Position numbers and translations under genes: made by a program. A DNA stretch of 64,000 bases from Schistocephalus solidus (Eukaryota; Platyhelminthes; Cestoda; Diphyllobothriidea; Diphyllobothriidae), in contig WEDG01001007.1 of assembly GCA_017591395.1 (NCBI GenBank), positions 248,001-312,000 on the forward strand. Direction: 5' to 3'. Shown here piece by piece: positions 11,570 through 23,589 of this stretch (the first letter of the stretch is position 1; each line of letters begins with the position of its first letter). The notes under the pieces were generated by a model. That model did not search any database and was not told the DNA's origin. It saw only the letters and a list, made by a program, of their open reading frames with translations.

Positions 11570-12328
11570 TCAAAGCTTTATATCGTCGGCAAACATGGCG
11601 GCGTCACAGTCCAAGCCAGTTACGCAATCATCAATATATATAAGGAAGAGGATAGGGCCAAGGACGGAGCACTGAGGAACCCCACTTTCAACCACCACCT
11701 CCGCCGATTGTTGATCGCCAAGACGGGCAATCTGAGATTGCCCAATCAAGAAGTTTTCGATCCACTTCAAAAGCTTGACCCTTACCCCAGTACGGTTGAG
11801 TTTGTATAGGAGACGTTGGTGAGGCACGCTATCAAAGACCTTCTTGAAGTCTATGTAGACTGCGTGCACTACATTTCCTTCATCGACCGCTCGGGTCCAT
11901 CGTTCCAGACAGTAGAGCAAATTAGTTAAACAGGATCTTCTTCTGCGGAATCCGAGCTGCGCGTCAGAGAGAAGATGATGCCGCTCCAGAAACTGCATCA
12001 GTTCATGTTCGATGATTCGCTCCATAATCTTGCAACATATGGAGGTGAGACTTACCGGCCTGTAGTTATTTTCGGAAGCCCAGCTGCCACTTTTATGTAT
12101 CGGGGAAATCCACGCGGTCTTCCAATCGGGTGGCAATCTGCCTGCAGCGAGGGAGCCTTGGAAGAGTAGACACAAAGGTTCTGCCAACTCTACGGCCAAC
12201 TCCTTCAACAACTTTGCCGGCATTACATCAGGACCTGGCGATTTGGTTTCGCTGCAGATGCAATCATAATATTTTTTTGCGATGACAGCAGAAGCAACCG
12301 TCAAAGTGGCGAGACAGGAGGAACACAC
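11570..12328 (-). pseudogene. LINE reverse transcriptase, open but truncated
   Basis: 252 codons remain open. Domain order: SPGPDVMPAKLLKELA, WKTAWISPIHKSG, NYRPVSLTSICCKIMERI, LLSDAQLGFRRRRSC, VYIDFKKVFDSVPHQRLL, VESGVPQCSVLGPILF and AMFADDIKL (catalytic block at about 11582-11593). All three RT aspartates are present (D of YIDF, DD of FADD). The thumb and everything downstream are missing. The usual DFSKAFDSVPH reads DFKKVFDSVPH here. The open frame suggests a younger insertion than element 3. Confidence 0.85.
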
Positions 12329-12724
12329 CGTGATTGATTACAGTCCGCTTCGAGTACAAACCAGGAAGGGACGTTAAAGGCTATGAGGATCATAAAAATA
12401 CCTGGTGATGTGGCTATGATACTTCTTTTCTGACCAACAAAACTACCAGCAGATAGCTTAAACAGAGGAATGCGTCATGATGGTTAACAGATCGTTTGAG
12501 ATCGAAATGATGAGATGACATTGAACGCCGCGGATATCATCGCTGCAGGAGGGGGGGCGGACGGAGAGAGGTGGCATTAGCAGTGATTTAGTGTACCAGC
12601 AGATGCTCTATTTTCTATTTCGAAGTGTGTCCAGCACACTAAGCGTACTTAATCTACAAAATCTAGCGTAATCTTCGAGAGAGGGCCCTTAGATCCGCCG
12701 AAATTGGTTTATAAACTACTGTCT

Positions 12725-13420
12725 CTACTCAATGGGGAATAGTAATATATGCATATCTGGAACGACCGGTGAATGTTTTATCCCAGCTCCAAATTGCGAG
12801 AAATCAATTTTCATTTGGTAAAATCTCAACGCCATAGGTTGCGTGTTTGACTGTACTGCTTTTCTGATCGACAGAGAAGAGCGAATATTACCACCGTAGG
12901 GACTGCTGCGATCACTTTGCCCAACGGTAGACAGTTCACAACATCTCAGGCTATCAGGCGTAACTTTTGTCAATACAGGTCAACGGAACCATTAGCTTCG
13001 TTAGCTCGCGTATCATACAGGACAGGACTTGGTTGAGTTAGGAAAGCAGTTTGTGTATTGCTTCGTAGGAGGCGGTGATTGAAGCACTCCGGAAGCCCGG
13101 TGCCGAGCTCGATAATCGGGAGCAAGTCAAAGTCACCCATAATCACGACTTCTGGATCGACTACGAAACGCTTCGAAATAATCTGCTAGACTCACTTGAC
13201 CGTGGATCATTTCGGTGGTCGATTGGCCATTAGATCGCAAAGCGCTTTGGGATCCTGACATTCTGATGCGGCTTCAGATTTGACAAACGAGCTCTTCCGC
13301 TTCTTGACACACGAGCATGCCACACTGACATGGCAAAGCACACCGCCACCGTGGACGTACCGCTCTACCATATACATTTCAGGAATAACTTAAAACGGGT
13401 GATGACAACTTTACGATCGT
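12725..13420 (-). pseudogene. LINE endonuclease relic of element 4
   Basis: Shifted frames give VDPEVVIMGDFDLLPI (around 13110-13150), CFNHRLL, then VVNCLPLGKSD and DRSSPYGGNIR (12870-12930). This is the GDFN and SDH layout of an APE-type endonuclease, with the SDH box altered to SDR. It lies upstream of, and in the same direction as, the RT at 11570-12328. Confidence 0.6.
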
Positions 13421-14309
13421 CCACCTCTGTGGTCAGCATCGTTTCCAGCCTGCTTTTCCAGCAATGACATTAAGGCCCAGAGAGCTCGTCATGTCCTTCA
13501 AACTTTAGTATCGCGGTATAAAATTAATACAAATATCAAATATCAAATACTCCAGGCCAGAATCTCCACGATTAGTTATCTCATGTCTTTTATATATCAC
13601 CTACGACGACCCGCAATGCACACAGGTTATGTGGTACACCTCTGGTTATGGACAAGTTATAAGTGGTGGTTAGTGACCTACAAGACTCATAAATACCTAT
13701 CTTCTGGCTACACAGGCTTCAATTTAATGATTTATATATCCATTATCTAAAAAGCAGCTTTTTCTATTTATTAAACAATTTTAAAAATTATGATAACTTT
13801 TACATTTTAAAATGTTTTTGATAGCGCCTTTATTTATATGTATAATGTTATGATTAGTAAACAATTTGCTTTAAAAACTAACTTGCAAAAACTTATTATT
13901 TTTATCTCTGTCTGTTAGTAGTATGTTTTTCTGTTTTGACATCATTTTATGCTCTATGTTATTCGAATGCGCAATGAGCCGCACGTCTAGGTTTTTGATA
14001 TAGCTTTATGAAAACGAATGGTACTAGCTGTTTCATACAGCTTGATCAAACATAATCAACACTGTGATATATAATACAAATATGAAGACTGTATGACTGC
14101 ATTGAAAGTTTCTAACCGTTGAACACTTCTTGCTCCTAATCTGTTTTCACCTTTTTAGCAATCAGTCAACTAAGTCTAATTATTCGGCAGACCCCACACC
14201 GGAATCGACTGCGCTCGCATCTGATTGGGAGTACCTATCCTTCGAATCGACCGCAGACGTTTCTACCTCTGTCAAATGAATACCCTCGAACGTCAATAAC
14301 AGACTAGTC
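13421..14309. other. AT-rich non-coding DNA
   Basis: Strongly AT-rich around 13740-13960 with runs of A and T. No repeat partner elsewhere in the window was recognised. Confidence 0.4.
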
Positions 14310-15293
14310 TTGACTCTAAACATTATTTACCTGATACATTCATCTTCATTCTGTATAGCTGTTTTTACTTCATTTTTTGCTATTTCTAAACCTTGGAAAA
14401 CAGTTTTTTACTTAAAACAAACTCGTCATTTCGAAAACTGCTATTTAAGCAAACAAACAAACCAAAGCTTAAGTGTTTAATGAAAAGAGGAGTTTGTTTT
14501 AGGTTTTTTCCTGTGTTCTAAGGATTTGACGGCGCCCAAGCAGTGCCAAATCAATAAACCTATTTATATTAACAGCAGAAATGAACAATATGGTAGGCAT
14601 GTCCGATTCAGAACGATTTGCCATTTTAAAACAATAGTCAACAATCTTTAACATAAACGGAGAACTAGAAAAGAAGCAGTAAAAAAACTCCCACGGTTTA
14701 ATCGGAGGCGGATTTCGGCGAGCCGCCAATTTAAAAAAAAATAGGAAAAAAAACTGCTTCACCAAAAAATTAATAGCTAGATTAAATGGGATAGGGCTGT
14801 GATTTTGCAGACAACGTAAGAGGGTTCGGAACGCTCCTTGTCGTGTGAGAGATAATAAAGCAGTCAGAGCTACTGTTTGTAACCACCAGTGGAGGTGAGA
14901 GAGGATGAACTCATCGTGGACACCCGGGTCAAAACGAAGAGGGGACAGTAGAGGTCATGAGATCATCATCGAGATGCGACCTTGACGACTGCATAGTACA
15001 CCAATCAAAGAGGCAAAACCATCGGAACCCGCCTAGATCATCAACTGAACGTGGAGACCATCGTCGGGGTTGCAAAAGCGGAGGAAATTATAAAAGTTGT
15101 CAAGAGTTGGCGATGCTAGTTTTAAACGGGGTGAAAAGTGAATGCAAAGATAGACTCTGCAGAGGATGATGGAAATATAATAAGAGACCAATATAATTTC
15201 AAGGGAGCTGCCTAAAATACCAGGAGGAAACCTTTCGAAATCCAAAAGTTGCGAATTAGGGAAGGAAACAGACAATAAGGACTTTATATCTTC

Positions 15294-16892
15294 TTAAGTT
15301 AAATGTTTGCGTAACTTTGCTTTGAAAATAGCTAATGTGGACGACAACCTAATTTGCAGTGGAAGATTTTTCCAGATGAAAGCATATTTGGAGGCAAAAA
15401 ACTGAAAACGATTAGTTGTGGAGCTAAGGGGTGATGAAATGATCATGGAGGAATTACGAGTGGCATAGAGTCGATCTACCGGAGCGAGAGCGTTAATTCG
15501 TGGAATATTTGGGCTAGAATTAACGCGAAACAGGAAGCAGAGACCGACTTCGTGTCTTCTAACCCACAGAAGTTTAATGTTTGCTAACTGGCATCTATCC
15601 GTATAAGAGATACTGGATCCAGGAAGAGAAAATAGTCTTCGAGTAAAAACCCTCTGAACTTTTTCAATCTTACTGCGGTCAGAGGCCTTCATCAGCCCAA
15701 AGAGAGGACAGCAGTATTCTAGGATAGGAAGAACAAACATGCGGTAAAGGTCTAACTTTATTTCCGGAATAAAGAAATTATGCGATATAAAACCACATAT
15801 CTGTGCAGCCTTTGCAGAAATTCGATCTGCATGAGGCGATAATGCTAGCTGGTTCGTGTAACTTAGACCTAAGTCTTTTATGGTTGATCGTTCTAAAAGT
15901 GAACTATTTTGAAATACGAGGGGTCCAGGAAGCTGAGCGGGGCCAAAACACATAAAACTACTCTTGGATGGAGAAAATTCCATCTGACAAGTACAGCTCC
16001 AACGTGAGAGCATAAGTAGATCAGTGCTGATTTTATCCACGCAACTATTGGCAGTGTCTTTAGAAAATGAATAAATGCACTTGAGTTCGTCAGCGCAAAC
16101 GAAATTTTGTAAATTTGTGAGTAAAGCTGAAATTTCGTTTATGTACAGAATAAAGAGAAAGGGAACTAGAACCGTGCCTTGAAAAACGCCACTCGTGATC
16201 GGTTGAGGCGTCGAGTAGCTATTACCTACTAAGACCTTCTGGCTGCGGTATGACAAGTAGGAACCAATTAAGTCAAGGAGAGCAGGCCGGACGCCGAGGG
16301 CTTCCAGTTTCAACAGAAGACGTCTGTGCGGTACCTTGTCAAAGGCTTTGCTCAGATCAAAGTAGATCTCAACCACTGACTGCTGCTCTTTACGAAGGGA
16401 AGTGACGAGGTTAAGAAAAGCTAAATGACACACTTCGCATGATCTCCCAGGTAGAAAACCATATTGCGAGTCGCTTAAGAGATTATTTTCTAAGCAAAAG
16501 TCGAGAATTTGATTAAAGATAATTTTTTCAAGAAGTTTTGCTAGAGCCTGGGTTTTGTGAACGCCTCGATAATTATTTACGTCCGAACGAGATGCCAACT
16601 TGAAGACAGGAAGAATAATAGATGTCTTCCATGAGTCAGGAAAGAATCCGTTTAAAAGATAAACTGAGAATACAGGGTTAAGCAATCGGGGAAAGCTCGG
16701 CACTCTCTTAATAACTGAGTTGTGAATACCGTAAGTCCCCGAAGAGTGCGAGTTTTTCAGACGCATTATTTGCTTACGAATTAGTTCTATGGAGAAATCA
16801 ATGGTGCTGATAAAATTAAATGAGGATGCCTGAAACGTTGGAACCGGTTCAGATTCCATCGCAAGATGATTTGCAAAGAATGCACTAAACAA
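15294..16892 (-). pseudogene. CR1-like reverse transcriptase, long open frame, inactivated
   Basis: 532 codons open. RT blocks in order (residues): WKTSIILPVFK about 88-98, NNYRGVHKTQALAKLLEK about 106-123, SQYGFLPGRSC about 142-152, IYFDLSKAFDKVPHRRLL about 176-193, SGVFQGTVLVPFLF about 234-247, VCADELKCIYSF about 265-276. Next come the thumb (KDLGLSYTNQLALSPHADRI, YRMFVLPILEYCCPLFG) and a C-terminal tail. The catalytic (F/Y)xDD is CADE, so the second metal-binding aspartate is replaced by glutamate and polymerase activity is unlikely despite the intact frame. The start lies inside the polyprotein; upstream parts are in other frames. Confidence 0.9.
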
Positions 16893-17349
16893 TTCTGCCT
16901 TGTCAGAGTCTTCGAGAACGAATTTCTTCGTTTCAATAAGTAATGGATGTATTTCATAACCTCGTTTAGAGCAGGATCGACGGCGGAACAGTTGAGCAAC
17001 AGATTTAGCAGAGTTTTGCTCGCTGAGTGCGCATGATTCCCTCTGTCTGTCCCGTGCAATCCGAATCTTAGAGGCTTATTCAAAAATCTCTGCAATCTTT
17101 ACATGTACATATAACGAACTAGTCTATTGATCTTGTAATTGCTTCCTCAATTTCTTTAGTCTTGGCAAAAGCAAGTGGGGGACGGTGGATTCCAAAGTGT
17201 AGGGCTTGACAATTTTGTTTGGCACAAATTCCAGGATGTTATTTGAAACGACTGACATGAAGTCACAAAGAATTGCTGCATCGTTCATGGAGGAGAGATG
17301 CTGCCAATCCAATGAGTCCAAAAAGTTGTTAATTAAGCTCATGTCTGCG

Positions 17350-17990
17350 AGGTACGAACGGCGCTAGCCTTTTTCGATGAGACAATTGGTAAGCAACAGT
17401 GAATTAATGTATGGTCACTTTGGAAGAGGCGCTGCTTAAAATCAACGAAGAGGGGAGCAATGTCATTTGTGAAAATCAGGTCTAAAATATGCTTGTCTCT
17501 CGTTGAAGAACGGACAAGCTGTGACAAGCTGTGAAATCCAGTCAATTTCTGGAAAATTAAAATCCCCAGCGATTATTTTAATGTTAAAATTGGACTCCGA
17601 AACCAATTTAAAATTTCACAAAGTTTTGCATCATCATCGGATGATGAATTAGGTGGGTAGTAAATACATCCCAGAATAGCCTTTTGCCAGGGCGATAGGA
17701 TAATGGATGCGAAGCAGTAATTACCAGAGAATGACGTGACGCCTAGATTAAATGGGAAGTGCTTAAATGAAGCTTTAATATAGAGAAGAAAACCACCACC
17801 ACGCTTACTAGTGCGGTCTTGACGGTAGAGATCATACTGGTCTATGACAAGCAAAGAGTCTGAAATTAAGGGATGTGTCCAAGATTCAGTTTTACATAAA
17901 ACATCAGGCATTTACTCGAAAGCAATGACTCTCAGTTGGGCCATCGTATTTATAACAGATCTAGCATTAAGTAAGATGACATCTCGGGTA
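17350..17990 (-). pseudogene. CR1-like endonuclease, broken
   Basis: Starts with ILLNARSVINTMAQLRVIAFE (17985-17912), then a stop codon at the FE/MPDVLC junction, then LCKTESWTHPLIS, RGGGFLLYIK and LGCIYYPPNSSS. After a frameshift near 17573 comes SQLVRSSTRDKHILDLIFTND and FQSDHTLIHC. The catalytic Asn (NARS), Glu (ESW), Asp/Asn and the SDH box are recognisable, so this was an APE-type target nickase. Element 2 carries the same domain with fewer breaks at 25588-26330. Confidence 0.85.
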
Positions 17991-18677
17991 GTTTGAATAT
18001 CCAAACTAGGGTTATCGTTTTTAGTTAAAAAAAATTGGAGGTGGGTTATTAAGTTGGAAGTTATTGTGGCTTGGAGGGTTATTGCCAACTGCGCCATAAC
18101 GATTGGTATATAGAACGTCATTAACAAAGGCTGAGAGGGATATATAGAAGGTTTAGGAATAAAACTTTCCGGTATCGAACCACCATAGGGGGTTATGAGC
18201 GGGATATAGCTGTTGGTAGTTAAAACGGAATGATGGGAAGTTAGATGGAATATAGGAGCTGGTGGGAGAGGGCAAGCAGCTATAAGAATTAAATGCTGGA
18301 AAGTCGGGTCTTGTATATCGGTTAACATGGTTAGGGTTATTTGCCTGTTGGAAAGGCTTGCTTAGTTTTGGAGAAGGCACTATGCGATTACTGAGACCTG
18401 CGCTATCTTGCTTTTGGGTCTGGGTTAGATTTACGTCCTTCAGAAAACCTGTCTTAGGTGATATAATTAAGGGTATAAGATGACCCGTGGGGTTATGGGA
18501 CGAGCTAGCTTGTGGAGGGTTAAATAAGTTAAATTTAGATGATTGCGGATTTTGTATTTGAAGAGGGTTATTTATGCCATGTTGCTCGGGAAATTTTCCG
18601 GAGAGGCCTGGAGAATTGCGTTTAAGAGGGGAAACTGGCAGTCTATGTGCTTTAGACGGGTAAGACGGTATAAATGC

Positions 18678-19289
18678 CTAAGACGGGGTCGCAGACATTA
18701 CAGGCGTGCTGAACCCACCGGAAATTGCAGTATTCGGCCGTGGGGGAGATGAAGTAGAAGGTTGAGTGGAGGGGCTGACTGAACTAGACATCTGAGGAGA
18801 TGAATTAGCTGTTGCATTGACGTTAGTGGAAATACGACCAGACTTATGAATATAAGGTTGAGAAATTGATGATAAGAAGGACCCATTTCTTCGCTCCATT
18901 GGTGTAAGATCTCGACAAAGGAAACATTTTGTCATTTCCAAATAGCGAGAAGTGCGACCTCGTTGAGCAAAGATTGAGTCAACCTCAACTGTTGAAAACA
19001 ATTTAACTAGTATAGGAAGATTCTTGCTACGCAATGAGAGGCGTTTTGCTTCCACTATTTTGTAGTTGAAACCACCCGAGTACAAAAAGTCCATAGCAAC
19101 GTCAACTGGGCGTCTGTGTATGGGAGCATTTTTTAGGAGAAAATTGTGATGACGTTTCTGTCTATCGAAAGCCTCGCTGGCGACCAAGTGAACAAGCGAA
19201 TCGAAACACCTGCAATCCTGAGAGGGAACTTCAGATATGTTACCATCAAACATGTTGCCGAGTATAGACAAAATGGATCCAAACTTCAT
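18678..19289 (-). pseudogene. CR1-like ORF1 protein
   Basis: 203 codons. The N-terminal half is conserved with element 2: NFLLKN.P, DVA..FLYS.GFN, EAKRLS.RSKN, PIL.KLFS..EVD.IF. The order resembles a diverged RRM (compare NVVLKGVP ... AYRIGK ... RPLKI in element 3). I infer an RNA-binding fold, but I see no classic RNP motif. A conserved CRDLTPMERR segment follows, then a Ser/Thr/Pro-rich tail. The linker between here and the endonuclease (18670-18000) is Pro/Tyr/Ser-rich and broken. Confidence 0.65.
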
Positions 19290-19870
19290 AATGAAGTCGT
19301 TGCAGTTCTGTAAAGCGGATAGATCTAGCTGTTTAGCTTTAACTATGGGTTGTACATTTGAGTCAATGTTGAAAATCTAGGTGTATTCAAGCATCGTTTT
19401 GGTCCAGAGGCATGTAGTTTAACACGAATTGAGCATGTTGGTTTCATCTTTCGTCAAAAATAAGAGTAAGATCTACGCAGGATACGCAAGGTGATATAAA
19501 TTTATGAAATTTCAACCTAAATTCGATCTTAGCGCTTTATAATTCTACGTTTTCTACGAGGATTTATAGGGATAGCAAGTTGTAGTGGTCTAAAGACTAG
19601 AAATTCAAAACTTTATCAGCAATTTAGCCAATAAAGATAGCAGGAAACAAATAAATCCGTTAAAAGTTGAGAAGGAGAAAGGAGGCTATGTCAGGTGAAT
19701 AATATGACACTGTATAGTTCAACCTATTGTTAAAGACAAAGACCACAGGTAATTGTATACGATTAAGGGCTAGAAATGCAAAACTTTTATCTACAGTTAA
19801 GCCAATAACGACAATAAAAACGAAAAAATACGTTCAAAAATTTAGATTTCACTTAGCTTTCGAAAATCGA

Positions 19871-20199
19871 CCTGAGGATGAAATTTCGTGAAGTTTGGCA
19901 CACGTATATCTTAAGCTCAGCTAATTTAGGGAGTAGGCTTTGGACATTGGTATATATATACATTTCAGTTTATTTGCGTGCTAAAAGCCGACTTTAATAA
20001 GAATAATGATAATATTTGTATTAATTCTGGTTTACAGGCATTGTTACGTCCTTTGCGGCAGCTGGACCGACATACGCACAGGATGTGCCCATATCCAAGA
20101 GGCTTTGCATATTTCCGCAAAAGAACTTGATTTTGTGTATATTTTTGCCTTATATTAGTTTCCCGGTCAAGAAACCTTTGTCAAAATGACGGATGTCCT
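19871..20199. other. Non-coding DNA between LINE 5' end and ORF1 relic
   Basis: About 330 bp with no recognisable feature. A short TATATATATAC run lies at about 19950. Confidence 0.4.
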
Positions 20200-21160
20200 T
20201 CACAGAATGGGTTTTAGTACTCGAACAATCACTCCATTCCTTATTACCAATCCATTTTCTCCATGTTCTTTCAAGTTCTCCAATTCATCTTTTAGCGCTC
20301 TCCATTTCATTCTCTCTTGTACAGAGAAGTCCGGTTAAAAAAATACCTCTGTGACCGAGGCATCCCTCTGCTTTTCGCTTGATTAGTAGGTCACTCTAAA
20401 TTTGTTTTCCAAAATAACCTTTAAAAGCCTCCATTTATTTTTCGAAGTGTGCGTCATCTTTACTATTTAGCCGGTAAAGTTTAAAAACCCTTTTTTTAAA
20501 TCCTCTCTTATTATTTCAATCAAACACTCATGCAAGGCCATGATATCATCATTTATTATACACCGGGGGTTTTCGTTATTTGATTCACGAAGTCTATGAA
20601 CGCATATGCATTGTGACCTATCCACAACACCTCTTTCCAAGGGGTTCTGTCGAATAATTTGTCTGGCTGATGTTAAGAGTCCCCAAATACTGGCTTAATT
20701 ATCTTTGGCTTGGGGAGCCGTAAGGGTAAGTACTTCCGCTGTGGGTCCACTTTTTGTCATCCTATCGGTGGGCAGCAGCTCCTCTATATTTGCCTCTGAT
20801 TAAGCGCTTATGGTCTGGAGACTATTTTTGTTAATCGTTATCTGCCACGTTTCATTTAGCTCATGCATTGGTATATCTATATAAATTTCATTTTGTACCT
20901 TGGATTGCTTTTCTGGCGAGTTTGAAATTATCCCCTTCAGGTTTTTGTGACCCATCTCTGTGGTCTTATCTTTCGTCTTTTTCATATTCTTGAGTGTTTC
21001 TTGAGGCTCTGCATCACCACTCTTGACTGCTATTTTAGACACCACATTGTAAATATCTGGGGTTTGTTGTTAAGTTTGTCTCGTGCTTTACTCCATGTCA
21101 TCCTATGCGTAGATGCATGGGTTAACCAGCCTCAATAACCACTTCCTTGTTTTCCATGAT
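20200..21160 (-). pseudogene. LINE ORF1 (RRM type) relic
   Basis: Read on the - strand. The best open piece (21045-20800) is Lys/Glu-rich (MKKTKDKTTEMGHKN and onward). Later, in shifting frames, come ALHECLIEIIREDLKKGF, WRLLKVILENKFRVTY and KWRALKDELENLKEHGENG then LVIRNGVIVRVLKP. This is the RRM and charged C-terminal domain layout of CR1-type ORF1 proteins, related to 9093-9470 (KERANENRHL there, QERMKWRALK here). It ends before any endonuclease, so only the 5' third of an element is present, wedged between elements 1 and 2. Confidence 0.6.
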
Positions 21161-21547
21161 TCTGCGAGTTCAAGCTCATAGTCAGAAACACATAAAATAA
21201 TGGCGCAAATGGATTGATAATTGACTTATGAGATGTAGAGTAAACAAGGATTAAAACTACTTAGAACGAACACAAACCATTCTTAACCTTATATGTTCAT
21301 CCCCATTCTGTAAAGCTGTTTAAATTTCAAATTTTGATATTTCTAAACCCTGGAAAACCGGTTTTTTTACTTAAAACAAACTCGTCATTTGGAGCACTGC
21401 TATTTAAGCAAAGAAACAAAACAAAGCTAAATTGAATTGAATTGAATTGAATAGTTAATGAAAAGAGGAGTTTGTTATAGGTTTGTTTCCTGTGTTCTAA
21501 GGATTTTACGGAGCCCAAGCAGTGCCAAATCAAGAAGCCTATTTAAA

Positions 21548-22990
21548 TGTGTGGCGAAATTGCAAATCGACAAAATAACGGTTAAAATGACAGAGGGTTG
21601 TTAGAACGCAGACTCACAAAAACGATACCCTCTTAGGTAGCTAGTTTTTGTCAGGGGTTGTAATGAGGTTTTCACTAGATTCAGAAGGCTATGAACCAAG
21701 GACGATGAGCAGGGCCAGCACCTCTATTGAGATCATGTCAGCTGGAATGCAATCAAGGAATAAAGATCAATCATTGTAATTGCCTTCAAATCATTTAGCA
21801 GATGAGCAATCTTAAGAAATTGCTGACAACATGCAGCAACGAAAACAAGAGACACCCAGTTACGAGTCAAAGATCGCTGTGTGTATACTTAAGCACATGC
21901 AAGAGAACCAGAAAAATAAAAATTGTTACATGTAAAAGTAACTACGGAGACGTTGTGTGAGCTACCTTGAAGGAATTATATCCTACCAAATATTATATTC
22001 CGGTCAAAAAAGTGCAGGGTAGGAGATGTTGACCCTACGAGCACCGGCCCCGCCTGGCCCCCTCTCGACCAGGGGGGCAGATTAAATATCACTACACTAA
22101 ATATCACTACAAAATAAGAAATATGTTGGTGTAAGGACATTAAGATACATACCATGTTTTCGGAAGTAGACTGCGTTGTGCAATTTGGACCACTGTTGAG
22201 ACATTCCGGAAGCTGAATAAGTATGCTGGATTAATTCAATGGGGTAGTTTTAACTTCTTAGTTGCCTCGCGGCGTTTTGATCTGCCACCATACCTATCTC
22301 TAGCACCATGGAACCAGTCAATAGCTGTTCTGCGAATAACATCCGCGGAACAGTTATTTAAGCTGGTATTTCGGCGAATGGCTTCTGCAGAAAGTTAGGG
22401 AAACGTTTAGGCATACCTTTAAAAACTTTATAGAGCGGGCACCCAATAAATGACCGCTTGTTAGTGGAGCCGGCCCAGCAGAAGTTAAGGCACAGGGGTG
22501 GTCCAATGAAACATTTCAACAGGTTCCGGACGAACTCTCTTTCATTTCGACCCCCTACCACTGACAACCTTTCAATCTACAAATCACGAATAACGTTTAG
22601 AAATAAATATGTCCAAACCGCCTGATTGGCATAATTCTGTGCCCTACTCATTCCTCCAAGAAGTCATTGTAGGCCTCTTCTGTGCACAGAGGCAATCAAC
22701 TGATTGATTGTGTAGCTGTTTTGGGGACAGCCATTGCCCTTATATCCCGACGCATTTCGTTTAAGGCGGCTCACAGTTGTTCCATGTTGCGAACCTGCCT
22801 TTCTGCTATGATATCAACTTTTTGACTAGATTAAGGTTAACAACAATGAAAAAAGTCGTACTTTTTTTAGAATTTATATTTGGTTAGCACCGGCAAGGCA
22901 CTGTCTAAGCAATCATTACTAACGAAATAAATTTATGACAATTTGTGCAGATAAAATGTACAAATACATAACTTGTCCTGCTATGTCAAC
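21548..22990. mobile_element. Insertion splitting the 3' region of element 2
   Basis: About 1.44 kb with no counterpart in element 1, bounded by sequence that is contiguous there (14580/14600). It includes a C-rich motif CTGGCCCCCTCTCGACC at about 22054-22070, similar to one near 30445-30465. On the - strand between 22570 and 22260 are short frames such as MPKRFPNFLQKPFAEIPA and IDWFHGARDRYGGRSKRRE (frameshifted) that look like decayed transposon coding sequence. Family not identified; terminal repeats not resolved. Confidence 0.45.
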
Positions 22991-23589
22991 AGTTAGCAAT
23001 GTTTAAAAATTAGTGGTGAACTAGAAATAAATAGGCAGTGAAACAAAACTCCTACCATAAAAATGGAGGCAGAGTTCAATAGGCCTTCATTTTTGAATAG
23101 AAGGTAGGAGAAAAAAACTGCTAAGCAAAAAATGGTCAGGTGGTAGAGTAGGGTAGGGTAATACTGAAGTAGCAGTTCATAATGAGATATTGAAACGTCG
23201 AGGTGATACGTTCTTGATCACTTAGGTGTATGAAACAAAATCTCACGAAAATGCGTCAATGAACTTAAGTCCTCAGCATCTTAGGATGCATAATTGAATT
23301 CTGATGATGGTTAGTATTCAAAAAACGGTAGCATTTCAGACTGTGGACCACCGAATGTGAACGTCCGAATGACGTCATCGTTTGGAGTACTGGTGATATA
23401 AGGAGACATCATAGTTCATGGGCGACTCGAGGTAGTGAAAATATAGTTTCAAGAGGGTAACTTAAATTCCCGATGGTCCTTTCTCCGATTCATGGGGAAA
23501 GCTACTGGGAAAAGATGAGGAAAATAAAAGGTTAATAGAATCAGTGTTAAGATAAATGTGCAGTCTTCGCTTGAATGCAGATAGAATAG

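Larger units (their letters stand above)
11564..13420 (-). mobile_element. CR1/Jockey-type LINE fragment (element 4), 3'-truncated
   Basis: Reads on the - strand with endonuclease remains (13420-12725) followed by RT (12328-11570). The sequence breaks off just after the catalytic motif FADDIKL at the junction with element 3 near 11564. It differs in sequence from elements 1-3, so it represents a separate family. Confidence 0.75.
14310..19870 (-). mobile_element. CR1-like LINE (element 1), near full length
   Basis: About 5.5 kb read on the - strand: 5' UTR 19870-19290, ORF1 19289-18678, Pro/Ser-rich linker, endonuclease 17990-17350, RT 16892-15294, 3' region to about 14310. The same order and sequence appear in element 2 (21270-28070). 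The 3' region 14330-14790 is shared with 21290-21548 plus 23020-23140, which places it inside the element. Boundaries are estimated from where the two copies stop matching; terminal duplications were not resolved. Confidence 0.8.
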
